Numbered from the stretch's first letter, positions 44,172-53,977 are shown. The stretch: DNA of 64,000 nucleotides from Paenibacillus sp. FSL H8-0537 (GCF_038051995.1 NZ_CP150290.1:421501-485500); one strand, 5' to 3'. Translations and numbers: made by a program. The notes: generated by a model not told the origin, from the sequence alone.

Positions 44172-45596
44172 ATGACAGTAACATTAGCTAAACAGTTTTG
44201 GTTTGTCGTAGGTTCTCAAAACCTGTATGGGGAAGAAGCATTGGCCGAAGTAAAAGCAGACGCACAGAGAATGACGGATGCATTGAATGCAAGTGGTGTG
44301 CTGCCTTACCCGCTTGTATTGCAGGACCTGGCTATCAGCGCCGATAAAATCACAAGCATGATGAAAGAAGTTAACTATCGCGATGAAGTGGCGGGCGTCA
44401 TTACGTGGATGCATACGTTCTCGCCTGCAAAAATGTGGATTCGCGGAACGAAATTGCTGCAAAAGCCGCTGCTTCACCTGGCAACGCAATACAACGAAAG
44501 CATTCCTTGGTCCACAATCGATATGGACTTCATGAACCTCAATCAGGCTGCTCATGGAGACCGCGAATACGGCTTTATCAATGCCCGTCTGAAGAAGCAA
44601 AATAAAATCGTCGTAGGCTACTGGGAACGTCCTGAGGTGCATCAGCAAATTGCCGACTGGATGGATGTAGCTGTTGCCTATAACGAAAGCTTTAACATCA
44701 AGGTGGCTCGTTTTGGCGACAATATGCGCAACGTAGCCGTAACGGATGGAGATAAAGTAGAAGCCCAAATTCAGTTCGGCTGGACGGTGGATTATTACGG
44801 CATCGGCGACCTCGTACAATACGTGAATGCCGTTACGGAGCAAGAAATCGACGATCTGATGGGACTGTATGCGGAGCTATATACATTTGATTATGGCACG
44901 AGCAGCAAAGAGTCTTGGGAAGCTAGCGTAAGAGTGCAAGCGAGCTATGAAATCGCCATGAAACGCTTCTTTGAAGAGAAGGGCTACAATGCCTTCACTA
45001 CGAACTTCGAGGATTTGCATGGCATGAAGCAGCTTCCGGGTCTGGCTGTCCAACGACTGATGGCACAAGGCTACGGCTTTGCCGGCGAGGGCGACTGGAA
45101 GACGGCCGCGCTTGATCGCTTGCTGAAAGTGATGAGCCACAACCAAAATACAGGCTTTATGGAGGATTACACATACGAGATGGCAGCTGGCCAAGAAGCT
45201 ATCCTGCAATCTCATATGCTTGAGGTAGACCCGACTTTGGCCAGCAACAAGCCAACCATCATCGTTTCCCCATTGGGTATTGGCGATCGCGAAGATCCAG
45301 CGCGTCTCATTTTCGATGGCAAAGCTGGTGAAGGTGTCGTTGTTTCCATGGCTGATTTCGGCACACATTACAAGCTGTTGATTAACGAGGTTTCCGCATT
45401 CGAGCCAACAGTTCCAGCTCCTAAGCTCCCTGTAGCTCGTGTGCTGTGGAAGGTGAAGCCGAACTTCCAGGATGGCGTCAAAGCTTGGATTGAGAATGGC
45501 GGCGGCCATCATACGGTCGTTTCCTTGAACCTGACGACAGACCAAATCGTGACTTATGCTAAATTGGTGAACCTGGAGTACGTTATTATCAAGTAA
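44172..45596 (+). CDS. araA: L-arabinose isomerase
   Basis: A 474-residue Mn2+-dependent enzyme that isomerises L-arabinose to L-ribulose. It begins [14 protein letters not shown], typical of the family; the metal-binding glutamates lie in [15 protein letters not shown] and [15 protein letters not shown], with histidines downstream. It completes the araBDA set, although the gene order differs from the B. subtilis order A-B-D. ATG 44172 was chosen over 44163 because AGAGG stands nine bases before it. A strong terminator follows. Confidence 0.97.
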   Translation: MTVTLAKQFWFVVGSQNLYGEEALAEVKADAQRMTDALNASGVLPYPLVLQDLAISADKITSMMKEVNYRDEVAGVITWMHTFSPAKMWIRGTKLLQKPLLHLATQYNESIPWSTIDMDFMNLNQAAHGDREYGFINARLKKQNKIVVGYWERPEVHQQIADWMDVAVAYNESFNIKVARFGDNMRNVAVTDGDKVEAQIQFGWTVDYYGIGDLVQYVNAVTEQEIDDLMGLYAELYTFDYGTSSKESWEASVRVQASYEIAMKRFFEEKGYNAFTTNFEDLHGMKQLPGLAVQRLMAQGYGFAGEGDWKTAALDRLLKVMSHNQNTGFMEDYTYEMAAGQEAILQSHMLEVDPTLASNKPTIIVSPLGIGDREDPARLIFDGKAGEGVVVSMADFGTHYKLLINEVSAFEPTVPAPKLPVARVLWKVKPNFQDGVKAWIENGGGHHTVVSLNLTTDQIVTYAKLVNLEYVIIK

Positions 45597-45632
45597 CATC
45601 GCTATTCATTCAAGCAAATAAGCTTTTTCCTT

Positions 45633-45663
45633 AAGGCCGGGGGTGATCCTCCGGCCTTTTTCT
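45633..45663 (+). terminator. terminator of the ara operon
   Basis: AAGGCCGG (45633-45640) pairs with CCGGCCTT (45651-45658), followed by a T-rich tract. Confidence 0.85.
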
Positions 45664-46479
45664 TTTGCTCTAGGATGTGTATGCAAACGGGAGCCCTTCT
45701 GCTGCTCCTTGTTTAGTGATTATTCGAGGCAAATCTCCTCGGACCATTTAAGGCTTAAGGAACCGCAGCATATAATTGATGCTGAGAGCACAGTTGCAGT
45801 GAGCACTGTGGCAGTGAGCACTGTGGCTTAGACTCCAGTTGTAGAGAATACTGTGGCTGAAAATACGCGGATTTGGAAGCGGATTCCTTTTTTTGGCGGA
45901 CTGAGTTTCCGTTATTCTGGCTTTTGATTCCCTTTCGAGCCGTAAGCAGACAGGAGATTCGCTATTGCCTTCATAATCCTCTCAAAATGACGATGAGGAG
46001 CGCATTAGCGGCCCCTGAGTCCGCAGCCGCTGCCGTAGCCCATGATTCGATTAAAATAGCGGCTTCTGTGTCCACCAAGTCTGTCTATATGTCTTTGTGC
46101 AGGGAGCAAGCCTCAGAAACGAAGAGCATGAAGCAGGCTTCTGGTACGTAGGTTCACTTTTTTATATTTATAGGTTGTACCATTCCCGGCAGTAGAGGGA
46201 AGACGTTTTAACGCTGGTTTTTATCGGAATCCAGCTCGCTTGCGTTTGCATACACGCTCTAGTTCATTATATTTACTGCTTGGGCAACTGAAGTTGGGGG
46301 CTGGGTATCCAACTGTTCATTTTCGGTAATAGGACAGCTGTGATTTTGGTGCAATATGGATTAAACGAACTGGAAGTTTTGTTTAAGCAGGAGTATGAAA
46401 CAACAGGTGAACTTTTGTCGTCTTATAAGAATAGACTCAGATTTAGTTAATGTTATCCAACTACAGGAGGAGCATAGTG
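45664..46479. other. long intergenic region with short repeats
   Basis: About 800 bp without a convincing gene. It contains a 15-bp tandem pair, GCAGTGAGCACTGTG (45796-45810 and 45811-45825), and three copies of the 20-bp dispersed motif (45895-45915, 46004-46024, 46056-46076). A short frame near 46290-46449, with VILVQYGLNELEVLFKQEYE, looks coding but has no good start and matches nothing I know; it may be a gene remnant. Confidence 0.6.
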
Positions 46480-47235
46480 ATGGACATAAAGCAATCATTT
46501 TCGAATCGAGTGAAAGATTATGTTAAATATCGTCCAACCTATCCTAGTGACGCAATAGATTATTTATATAATATTGTCAAACTTGATGAGAATTCGACCG
46601 TGGCTGATATTGGGGCAGGGACAGGAAAGTTATCTGAATTACTAGTTGAAAGAGGTACTCATGTTATCGCAGTAGAACCAAATCAGGAAATGCGAAAAGC
46701 TTGTATACAAATACTTGGACATGAATCCAACTTTCGTGCTGTGGCAGGTTCAGCAGAATCAACATATTTATGTGAAAATTCCGTAGACTTTATCGTTTGT
46801 GCACAAGCGTTCCACTGGTTCGATCGTACGGTTGCAAAAATGGAATTTACACGAATTCTAAAAGACCGTGGTAAGGTTATTTTAGTTTGGAATACACGTC
46901 AAACAAAAGGAACCCCTTTTTTAGAAGGGATAGAACATTTATTGCTTAACTATGGGATTGATTACTCTGAAGTGAATCACAAAAACATTTCGGAAGATGA
47001 ATTGCAATTATTTTTTAAAGAAAATACGATGGAGAAGTCCGTTTTTAAAATGCAACAATTATTTGATTTTGAGGGTTTAAGTGGAAGAATAATGTCTTCC
47101 TCCTATACTCCTATGCCTGAACATCCTAACTACGGACGTATGAAGGAAGAATTAAAAAAGCTATTTAATCGATATGAGAAAAACGGGAAAGTAACTTTTA
47201 TATATGAGACAGAGTTATATTGGGGAGAGATTTAA
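46480..47235 (+). CDS. class I SAM-dependent methyltransferase
   Basis: A 251-residue methyltransferase of the UbiE/COQ5-like small-molecule type. Motif I is VADIGAGTGKLSELLVERG near residue 40, followed by VIAVEPNQEMRK, then VDFIVCAQAFHWFD, which is typical of this group. AGGAGG ends nine bases before ATG 46480, which was preferred to the longer frame at 46450. The DNA here is visibly more AT-rich than the carbohydrate clusters, hinting at horizontal acquisition. The substrate is unknown. Confidence 0.85.
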   Translation: MDIKQSFSNRVKDYVKYRPTYPSDAIDYLYNIVKLDENSTVADIGAGTGKLSELLVERGTHVIAVEPNQEMRKACIQILGHESNFRAVAGSAESTYLCENSVDFIVCAQAFHWFDRTVAKMEFTRILKDRGKVILVWNTRQTKGTPFLEGIEHLLLNYGIDYSEVNHKNISEDELQLFFKENTMEKSVFKMQQLFDFEGLSGRIMSSSYTPMPEHPNYGRMKEELKKLFNRYEKNGKVTFIYETELYWGEI

Positions 47236-47302
47236 TATTCACTTAGGGAGCTATCATGCTTATTGTAAGGAACAAAAATATTCTAGGAGTGTGGCATGAA
47301 TT

Positions 47303-48190
47303 ATGGAGCCATACAAGGTTCTATCTGAACTTTTAGCACGAATAGAAAAAGATGTTTCTGGTACTAGGGAGACAGACTATTTGGCTGATCTCCCGATCTC
47401 CGTTGTTCATTTGCGTCGGCTCTTCAAGTTCGCTTTCGGCGTGCCGCTACAAAGCTATATCCGCTCTCGAAAGCTCGCCGTCAGCTTGGAGAATTTGATG
47501 CTAACCGAGAAACGGGTTCTCGACATTGCAATTGAATGCGGTTATGAACATGAGCAAACCTTCATACGCGCGTTTAAACGAGAGTATGGGCTTACGCCCG
47601 GCGAATGCAGGCATTCCGGCAAGAACATCCACGTAACACCTCCTCTTCATCTGTTTCCAAAAAACAATGTTGGCGGAAATTTGGTGTACGGGCCGGAAAT
47701 GGTCATGATTCCAGCCTTCCATTTAATCGGGCAAAAGTATCGAATCGAAATCGCCGAAGCCCCGACAAAGGCACCCGAAGCTGCCAAGCAGTTTTGGTGG
47801 AGCAAGCGGCATAAAGTGCCTAATCCTGTTGAATCCGATATTTATTACGGTCTAACGAGAACACCTGACCCATCGCTTAGTTGGACATATTATATACCGT
47901 CTATGCGCGTAAAGAATCTGAGCGATATTCCGGACGGCTTTACAGGCGACACCGTACCTGCCTCCTTGTGCGTCGGCTTTCGATATATCGGGAACCATCA
48001 TTATGAGGAGATTGATGAACTACGCGCAGAGGCGCTATATAAAGCCATCGATAGGCTTGCACAGGAGCACAATGGGAAATATGAGCTTCTGGACAGCGAA
48101 TTTTTCTTAGAGAAAATTGACACGGGTGCTTACGATGGGCAGTTTTGTCAAATGGAATGGTTTACGCCCATCAGAGTGAGGAACACTTAA
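47303..48190 (+). CDS. AraC-type regulator with GyrI-like effector domain
   Basis: A 295-residue regulator. Residues 15-110 are an AraC helix-turn-helix pair (LADLPISVVHLRRLFKFAFG; ALDIAIECGYEHEQTFIRAF region), and residues of about 130-290 form a GyrI-like/SOUL-type small-molecule-binding domain ending GQFCQMEWFTPIR. This is the Rob/BltR-like arrangement, with the DNA-binding part at the N-terminus. Such proteins often respond to drugs or stress. AGGAGTG lies upstream of ATG 47303. Its targets may be its accessory neighbours. Confidence 0.85.
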   Translation: MEPYKVLSELLARIEKDVSGTRETDYLADLPISVVHLRRLFKFAFGVPLQSYIRSRKLAVSLENLMLTEKRVLDIAIECGYEHEQTFIRAFKREYGLTPGECRHSGKNIHVTPPLHLFPKNNVGGNLVYGPEMVMIPAFHLIGQKYRIEIAEAPTKAPEAAKQFWWSKRHKVPNPVESDIYYGLTRTPDPSLSWTYYIPSMRVKNLSDIPDGFTGDTVPASLCVGFRYIGNHHYEEIDELRAEALYKAIDRLAQEHNGKYELLDSEFFLEKIDTGAYDGQFCQMEWFTPIRVRNT

Positions 48191-48282
48191 AATGATCAAA
48201 AAAGTCCATTGAGCTTGCAACTATTATGGTAGATTTTATTATATAGCAACAAAAAATAGAGGTTTGTGTGAAAGGAGATAAA

Positions 48283-49356
48283 ATGAATTATAACGAGACT
48301 GTTTCAATCGGAAATACCTATTTGATTCCAACAGTAACAGAGTTGTTCGGATTAGAAGGCTATGAAATTAGGCTGATTCCAGCACATGACGGAGGGCGGA
48401 ATGTCGTATATAACTGTGAGAAAGAAGGGAGCCCATCAAAAATACTCAGAATCGCTTTCTTACCCGATAGGAGCCGGGAAGATATCCTAGGGGAAACGGA
48501 ATATATTCGGTATTTATTTGAGCATGGAGGCAGTGTCTCGAATGTAATCAGCTCCCGGAAGGGGAATCTGCTGGAGGAGATCAGCCACAATAACCATACC
48601 TTTTTTGTTTGCCTGTTTGAAAAGGCTAAGGGGAAAATGCTTGTAGAAAATAATTATCGGTACCGAGAAGGGGCTCCAATTACCGAATATTATTATAATT
48701 GCGGTAAGGTCTTGGGGAAACTGCACCAAATATCGAAAGGGTATGTGCCTACCCATCAGCGGTATAGTTTTTTTGACAAATACAATGTTGAATATATTGA
48801 AAAATGGATACCCGGCTCCCTATCTCTGCTAAAGGAAAGACTAGTTGAGCTCCTTATGACATTAAAAGAATTGGATAGGAACCAGGATACTTTCGGTATG
48901 ATCCATTTTGATTACAACGATGGGAATTATTCAATAGATTTTGATAACGGGCAAATAACCGTATATGATTTCGATAATTCTTGCTATTGTTGGTATATGT
49001 ATGACCTGGCAGATCTCTGGACACACGGTTTGGGCTGGATAAAATTTGAACCAGACGCCGATAAACGTAAAAAGTTTATGAATGATTATTTTGAGAAAGT
49101 CCTCGCTGGATACAGATCCGAGACCAAGATCGAAAATTCGATGCTGGATAATTTGCCCTTATTTATTAAAGTTACGCTCATGGAAAATATTATTGATGCA
49201 TTCGAGGTGATGCGAAACAACGGTGAGGAGCCGAAATGTGATGAGGAACTGTCGTATCTCATAAAATGTTTGGAAGACGATATCCCGCATAAGGGATTTT
49301 TCCATGAGATTTACTCTTGTGAAGAACCCTTTGAACATGAGGAACGAAATATTTAG
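48283..49356 (+). CDS. aminoglycoside phosphotransferase-like kinase
   Basis: A 357-residue protein-kinase-fold phosphotransferase (APH/ChoK family). The catalytic loop appears as GMIHFDYNDGNYSID near residue 205, with the Brenner-type H-x-D-x(4)-N pattern, followed by the Mg-binding VYDFDNSCYCWYMYDLAD. It probably phosphorylates a small hydroxyl compound, such as an antibiotic, choline or homoserine; the family is broad and the substrate cannot be read. AAAGGAG lies just before ATG 48283. Confidence 0.85.
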   Translation: MNYNETVSIGNTYLIPTVTELFGLEGYEIRLIPAHDGGRNVVYNCEKEGSPSKILRIAFLPDRSREDILGETEYIRYLFEHGGSVSNVISSRKGNLLEEISHNNHTFFVCLFEKAKGKMLVENNYRYREGAPITEYYYNCGKVLGKLHQISKGYVPTHQRYSFFDKYNVEYIEKWIPGSLSLLKERLVELLMTLKELDRNQDTFGMIHFDYNDGNYSIDFDNGQITVYDFDNSCYCWYMYDLADLWTHGLGWIKFEPDADKRKKFMNDYFEKVLAGYRSETKIENSMLDNLPLFIKVTLMENIIDAFEVMRNNGEEPKCDEELSYLIKCLEDDIPHKGFFHEIYSCEEPFEHEERNI

Positions 49357-49493
49357 TTAGCGCTCCGTGAAGACGTCCGAGAGTAAAGTCTCGATGACTT
49401 ACTAACGTTATCGGGGAACGATAGTTGAATTGCCAACACTAGGCCGCGAGTACTTCGACGGCCTTCTGTGCATGCAACGAAACATTAATCAAA

Positions 49494-50687
49494 TCACTTA
49501 TACATAGATATTTCAGAGATATCACGAAGTTCAAAGTCCAAGCTTCGAGTCATATATTTGTTGAAAAAACTTGAATCAATTCCTGTGAGCTGATGGAAGA
49601 AGGAAATTTCGGCTTTCCAATCATTCTCAATCATTTGACCAATGTCGATAACTCCTTTTTTTGAAACAAAATCAATGATGGTTTTAATTTTCATTGGTTT
49701 CTGAATGGGAATTACGTTATCAAGGGGTTCAAACTCCAAATAACCTTTCCGATGCATGGCCGCATAGAAGTTACGATGATCCTTTGACTGAATGATTCCA
49801 AGATTAGCTGCTCTATACCCGAGTACCTGCAACGAAGTTTTCCATTTCTTTTTTAAATCTAAATAATTATCTGGATTGGTAAGATGGGACACGTCCTGCA
49901 TATCGGTGGTGAATTCGTCTTCAGGTAATAACAAAGCCCCAGCAAACATATTTGCTTCATTCTCAATAAGTTTGTGTTCTTTTCGTTCTAGGTTCGTAAA
50001 CTCCATGCGATAATGAAGTAATAAATGACCTAATTCATGAGCGATATCAAAGTTCCTGCGAACAGCCGAACGCTTCATATTGCCTAAAATAATATATGGC
50101 CGATCATCCAGAGTCCAAAGGCTATAGGCATCAATTTCTTCACCAATAGCCTTTTCAAACACGAAAACACCGCTTTTTTCAATTAAGAACATAAGATCAT
50201 CATTATTCGTTTTTGATAGCTCAAGTCTTTGTCGTGCTAAAAGAGCAACATGGTTGATTTGAGCAGATCTATCGTCCTCTGTATGATTTAAATACGCTAT
50301 AACTTCATCACGTAATTTAATCATTTTAAGGGTAGGATAACTAATTTTAGTTGTAAGATAGTTGACAAATACATTCAAAAATTCAACATGCTTAGCCTCT
50401 GCTTGCGTTTTTGAGATGACATTCAGCACTTTTGAGCGATAGGCTATATTCGTTAAGTTGATATTGGCTGAAGTGATATTCTTTTCAAGCATGTCTTTTG
50501 TATAAAAATATTTACTTTTCACTTGAAAAATCCGTTTTAACTCATTTACGATTTGCATTTTAGGTGATGTATAAGCATTCTCGTATTGCCAGACTGCTTG
50601 TTCTGTTACGCCTAACTTTTCGGAGAGCTCTTTACGCGAATATCCGTGCATGATTCGTAAATTGGTTAGGTTCTTACCAATAAACAT
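49494..50687 (-). CDS. XRE-HTH and ImmA/IrrE metallopeptidase protein
   Basis: A 397-residue protein. Residues 3-60 are an XRE helix-turn-helix (YSRKELSEKLGVTEQAVWQY). Residues of about 150-290 are an ImmA/IrrE-type zinc peptidase with HELGHLLLHYR (about 218), EANMFAGALLLP and a preceding basic helix. The C-terminal 100 residues are a separate helical domain. ImmA/IrrE proteins cleave repressors or act as antitoxins in several phage and toxin-antitoxin systems. It lies 37 bp downstream of, and co-directional with, an uncharacterised gene, suggesting a two-gene module. Confidence 0.88.
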   Translation of the reverse strand: MFIGKNLTNLRIMHGYSRKELSEKLGVTEQAVWQYENAYTSPKMQIVNELKRIFQVKSKYFYTKDMLEKNITSANINLTNIAYRSKVLNVISKTQAEAKHVEFLNVFVNYLTTKISYPTLKMIKLRDEVIAYLNHTEDDRSAQINHVALLARQRLELSKTNNDDLMFLIEKSGVFVFEKAIGEEIDAYSLWTLDDRPYIILGNMKRSAVRRNFDIAHELGHLLLHYRMEFTNLERKEHKLIENEANMFAGALLLPEDEFTTDMQDVSHLTNPDNYLDLKKKWKTSLQVLGYRAANLGIIQSKDHRNFYAAMHRKGYLEFEPLDNVIPIQKPMKIKTIIDFVSKKGVIDIGQMIENDWKAEISFFHQLTGIDSSFFNKYMTRSLDFELRDISEISMYK

Positions 50688-50724
50688 GCTTGCTGCCTCC
50701 TAGTTAAATTAACATCATGCCATT

Positions 50725-51483
50725 TTATATATCTTGTTTTTTATCTTTTTCAATTATACCGATATCAAATGCTGCAGGGTCTATACGTTCATCATTTGAT
50801 TCAGGTGCGACTACTTCTCGGTCCTCATCAGATAATGTAGCTCCTGAGATGAAATCGGACAGATCCTCGACAAGGTATGCAATGTTATCATTTGGATTGG
50901 GTAAATAGTGTAAGATCTCGGAAATTTGATACGCTTCATCAATAGCATATGTGAGTATGTGAAACTCATTGTAAGAAGATTTGAAATAATCCAGATCAGG
51001 TTTGACTGCACTTTCTAACATAAATAAGGAGAGTTGTTCGACTCTCTCGGTTCGTACCCCTCTTTTTGACGATTTTTCTGTGGCGGAAAATACCAAATTA
51101 TTATTTATTTTTGAAAGCTCATGAAGATAGGTACGAAGAGACCCGTTACTTTCGCTCTCATCTGGAAGTGTAGCTTGTGAAAAGCAATCTTCATTGAAAT
51201 AAGCGGCATTTTTAATAAGAAAAAGAGTTTTGGACTCTCCATTAACGAATTGGAGGTAGTCCCATGTTAATCCAGCCTTTGCTTTCTTGTATGTAAATCC
51301 ATGAGCGATGCACTCTTCAGCGAGTTTGCTCTCAATAAAGTTACCCTTAGTCCAAGAAAAAGCAGAGCTGATTTTCATTTTTGATTTTCTGTCTTTGCGA
51401 TGATCAACATAGTCACGATAACCTTCAACAATGGCATCAACAATCATATTATTATGTGCAGGACTGAACTTGTATTTATCCAT
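50725..51483 (-). CDS. uncharacterised partner of the XRE-ImmA/IrrE gene
   Basis: About 252 residues, soluble and polar, and not recognised with confidence; it may belong to the DUF5986 group. Features seen: FSWTKGNFIESKLAEECIAH near residue 45, GLTWDYLQFV and TLFLIKNAAYF (a beta-strand-rich core), then ERVEQLSLF and a very acidic C-terminal tail (VEDLSDFISG). ATG 51483 is preferred to 51492. It is the first gene of a two-gene operon with the metallopeptidase and could be the toxin or effector, with the second gene as antitoxin or sensor. That role is inference from arrangement. Confidence 0.7.
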   Translation of the reverse strand: MDKYKFSPAHNNMIVDAIVEGYRDYVDHRKDRKSKMKISSAFSWTKGNFIESKLAEECIAHGFTYKKAKAGLTWDYLQFVNGESKTLFLIKNAAYFNEDCFSQATLPDESESNGSLRTYLHELSKINNNLVFSATEKSSKRGVRTERVEQLSLFMLESAVKPDLDYFKSSYNEFHILTYAIDEAYQISEILHYLPNPNDNIAYLVEDLSDFISGATLSDEDREVVAPESNDERIDPAAFDIGIIEKDKKQDI

Positions 51484-51775
51484 ATCAAACACCCCAGTTC
51501 GATAATATGAAGACAGTTAATATTGTAATCGAAGTTGGGATGTATTGAAATGATTTTTTCTGTTTTTCTTAAAGTTTCAAGCTGTATCTTGCTTTTTCTT
51601 TATAGTGGTTAGTTTTTTGAATGGTCAGTTTAAATTATTGACTGGCTTGCCTGAAGCTATTCGTAGATTGCTTAGGTCATACCCACATATGGCAACAAAG
51701 AATGGAATGCACACGTCTATTTATTGTACTTTCTAATAACTAATTTCGAATAAGCAAAGCAAAAGGAGCATTTCC

Positions 51776-52711
51776 ATGAAACCATATGCCGGAAAAATCG
51801 TGGTGTTGGGGATCGTTGCTGCGATTCTCATACCTATTTTGTTGTTCGTGGAGTTTAATTACGGTTTTTACCAAAAGTTTCGATTCGAGCAGCGGGCAGA
51901 GCATTATTTGGCGGAGACCTATGCCGAAGACATGACGATTGTGAACGTTCGTTATTTATGGGACAACATAGAACCGCTAGTAGCGACTGTACACCCAAAA
52001 TCCGATTCATCGCTCCAGTTTTATATCTACCATAGTGAGGAACGGGAGCTCGGATTAACGGACGATTATGCGGCCACTTTATGGAAAATACAGGCGATGA
52101 AAGAAGCGAAGACACTACTGCAGCCCATACAGCCGCAGTACGCCCGCCACGCGAGTATCGATTTTTCCTGCTGTAAGGTCAGTGAATATGATTTTGCGTC
52201 GATGCGCGGGGAAGTGCCGCATTACGGGACGACAAAACTGCCCTACGATTTAGCAGTTACTCTGGAAAGGGCGATGGAAGCAAACGATATGGATCATATG
52301 TATCAAGCTGTGGCGGCTTTTCGGGAATCCGCGTCACTTGTGCTGGGGAGCCTTGTTTTCCGTTTTCCGCTTCCGGAGATAGGCGGCTTCGCTGTATTTG
52401 AGATTCCAGGTGATGCCTTAAATGCTATCGCATCCGCAGCGGATGTGGAAGCCTACAATGCAACGAGGATACCCGCACAGGAAATGGCCGAGCGGATCGG
52501 AGCCGCTCTTGAGTGGAACGAGCAGAAGAGCGAGGCGATCTTCACCCGGGATGATACGACTTTGGTCGTGCGCAGCTGGGGAAATGAAGCGTTTCTGAAC
52601 GGAGAGCCCCTTGCTGACCCAATAGGCGCTTATATTGGCGACTTCATGCAGCTCATGGTGCCGGTCTTGTTGGTCGAGTACGCTTTTGAACAAAAGATAG
52701 CACTGTGGTAG
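51776..52711 (+). CDS. membrane-anchored protein with copper-amine-oxidase-N-like domain
   Basis: A 311-residue protein with an uncleaved N-terminal membrane helix (residues 7-27, IVVLGIVAAILIPILLFVEF), so most of it is extracellular. The middle region is unrecognised (VHPKSDSSLQFYIYHSEERE). The last 80 residues (ALEWNEQKSEAIFTRDDTTL, then GEPLADPIGAYI) resemble the copper amine oxidase N-terminal-like domain common in Paenibacillus secreted proteins. AAAAGGAG precedes ATG 51776. It stands alone. Confidence 0.7.
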   Translation: MKPYAGKIVVLGIVAAILIPILLFVEFNYGFYQKFRFEQRAEHYLAETYAEDMTIVNVRYLWDNIEPLVATVHPKSDSSLQFYIYHSEERELGLTDDYAATLWKIQAMKEAKTLLQPIQPQYARHASIDFSCCKVSEYDFASMRGEVPHYGTTKLPYDLAVTLERAMEANDMDHMYQAVAAFRESASLVLGSLVFRFPLPEIGGFAVFEIPGDALNAIASAADVEAYNATRIPAQEMAERIGAALEWNEQKSEAIFTRDDTTLVVRSWGNEAFLNGEPLADPIGAYIGDFMQLMVPVLLVEYAFEQKIALW

Positions 52712-52864
52712 CCTTTCTAATGAACTACGGAATATGACAAACGGCTTGAATGGCTCCCCAAATAAATGAGTTAATACGTCCTCAATTGTCATAGGACAAG
52801 AACATAGTCCCATTGAAAGTCGCTATTATAGCGGCTTTTTAAAGATTGGTCACAGGAGGCCACG

Positions 52865-53275
52865 TTGTTATACCAAATGTACCGTGTAAACAACGCCATA
52901 AATACTACATTCGATGCTTACATCAGCATCAGCCAATCTCGCTTTGAAATACTCGCATTAATATATCAAGAGATCGAAATCAGTCAAAGTGACTTGCAAA
53001 AAAAAGTAACCCTTGATAAGGCAGCTGTCGCTAGGCATCTCAAACAGCTTGAAGAAAACGAGATCGTAGCAAGAAGAAAAAAAGATGGGGACAACCGTAT
53101 GATATTGGTTAAATTGACTGATTACGGAAGAGGGTTAATCGAGACTTCACAAAGGGAGAAAGAGCATTTTGCGAAGGAACTATTAACGGATATTAGTGAT
53201 ACAGAACTTACCGTGCTAAGAAAAATATTAGTTCAGTTAAATACAAATATTGAAAAAATGAAGGGAAATGCTTAA
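52865..53275 (+). CDS. MarR-family transcriptional regulator
   Basis: A 136-residue winged-helix regulator. The DNA-binding part (SQSDLQKKVTLDKAAVARHL, then RRKKDGDNRMILVKLTDYGR) is diagnostic of MarR. The start TTG 52865 is supported by AGGAGG five bases upstream; the next ATG (52877) lies too far from it. No obvious target gene adjoins it. A terminator follows. Confidence 0.9.
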   Translation: MLYQMYRVNNAINTTFDAYISISQSRFEILALIYQEIEISQSDLQKKVTLDKAAVARHLKQLEENEIVARRKKDGDNRMILVKLTDYGRGLIETSQREKEHFAKELLTDISDTELTVLRKILVQLNTNIEKMKGNA

Positions 53276-53354
53276 TAAGAACAGGACTTTATTTCAGCGG
53301 CTTATTTCTTGAAGTAGTCACTTTTAGAGCATCTTTCCAAATCCGAATTAAAAG

Positions 53355-53398
53355 GGAGTAAAGCAGCCAATAGAAGATGGCTGCTTTACTCCTTTTTT
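53355..53398. terminator. bidirectional terminator, second copy of the repeated hairpin
   Basis: GGAGTAAAGCAGCC (53355-53368) and its perfect complement (53379-53392), then TTTTTT. The stem matches that at 32284 almost base for base. It separates marR from the convergent cotJC. Confidence 0.85.
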
Positions 53399-53407
53399 GT
53401 CGCTTCC

Positions 53408-53977
53408 TCAATAAACCTTCTTCTGATCCCGATCCTCCTTAATGATCTCTACCGCTTCCTTAAACCGCAAAGCATGCACGATCTCCCGCTCGCGCAGAAA
53501 CTTCAGGCTGTCCTGCAAATCGACGTCGTCGGTCATATCGATGAGCCATTGGTAGGTCGCCCGCGCCTTCTCCTCAGCCGCAATATCCTCGTATAAATCC
53601 GCAAGTGGATCTCCTTTCGCTTGTATGTAGGCGGCGGTGAAAGGAACACCTGAGGCATTGTTGTAAAACAGCGCGCTGTCATGGCTCACATAATGCGGCC
53701 CAAGCCCAGCTGCTTCAAGCTGCTGAGGAGTTGCATCCTTAGTAAGCTTGTAAATCATCGTAGCGATCATTTCAAGGTGCGCGAATTCCTCCGTTCCAAT
53801 ATCCGTCAGCAGACCAATGACCTTGCTTGGGATCGTATACCTCTGATTCAAATAACGCAGCGCTGCCGCCAGCTCACCATCGGCGCCGCCGTATTGCTCG
53901 GCGAGATAACGCGCCATTCGGGGATCGCATTTGCTAACCCGAACAGGGTACTGGAGCTTTTTCTCATAAACCCACAT
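53408..53977 (-). CDS. cotJC: spore coat manganese catalase CotJC
   Basis: A 189-residue manganese-catalase-like spore coat protein (VSKCDPRMARYLAEQYGGAD at residues 13-32). The di-iron/di-manganese glutamate and histidine pattern of the ferritin-like fold is visible in LTDIGTEEFAHLEMIATMIY and DIAAEEKARATYQWLID. It is the last gene of cotJABC; in B. subtilis this is a mother-cell-expressed coat operon. About 100 bp separate it from cotJB. Confidence 0.95.
   Translation of the reverse strand: MWVYEKKLQYPVRVSKCDPRMARYLAEQYGGADGELAAALRYLNQRYTIPSKVIGLLTDIGTEEFAHLEMIATMIYKLTKDATPQQLEAAGLGPHYVSHDSALFYNNASGVPFTAAYIQAKGDPLADLYEDIAAEEKARATYQWLIDMTDDVDLQDSLKFLREREIVHALRFKEAVEIIKEDRDQKKVY

Noticed and set aside
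45796..45825. The tandem GCAGTGAGCACTGTG pair as a CRISPR or origin iteron
   Set aside because: Only two adjacent copies without spacers; there are no Cas, Rep or partition genes nearby.
45643..46151. Two open frames (45643-45831 and 45873-46151) in the region after araA
   Set aside because: They run through the tandem repeat and the dispersed motifs, lack good ribosome-binding sites and have low-complexity sequence; the first overlaps the ara terminator.
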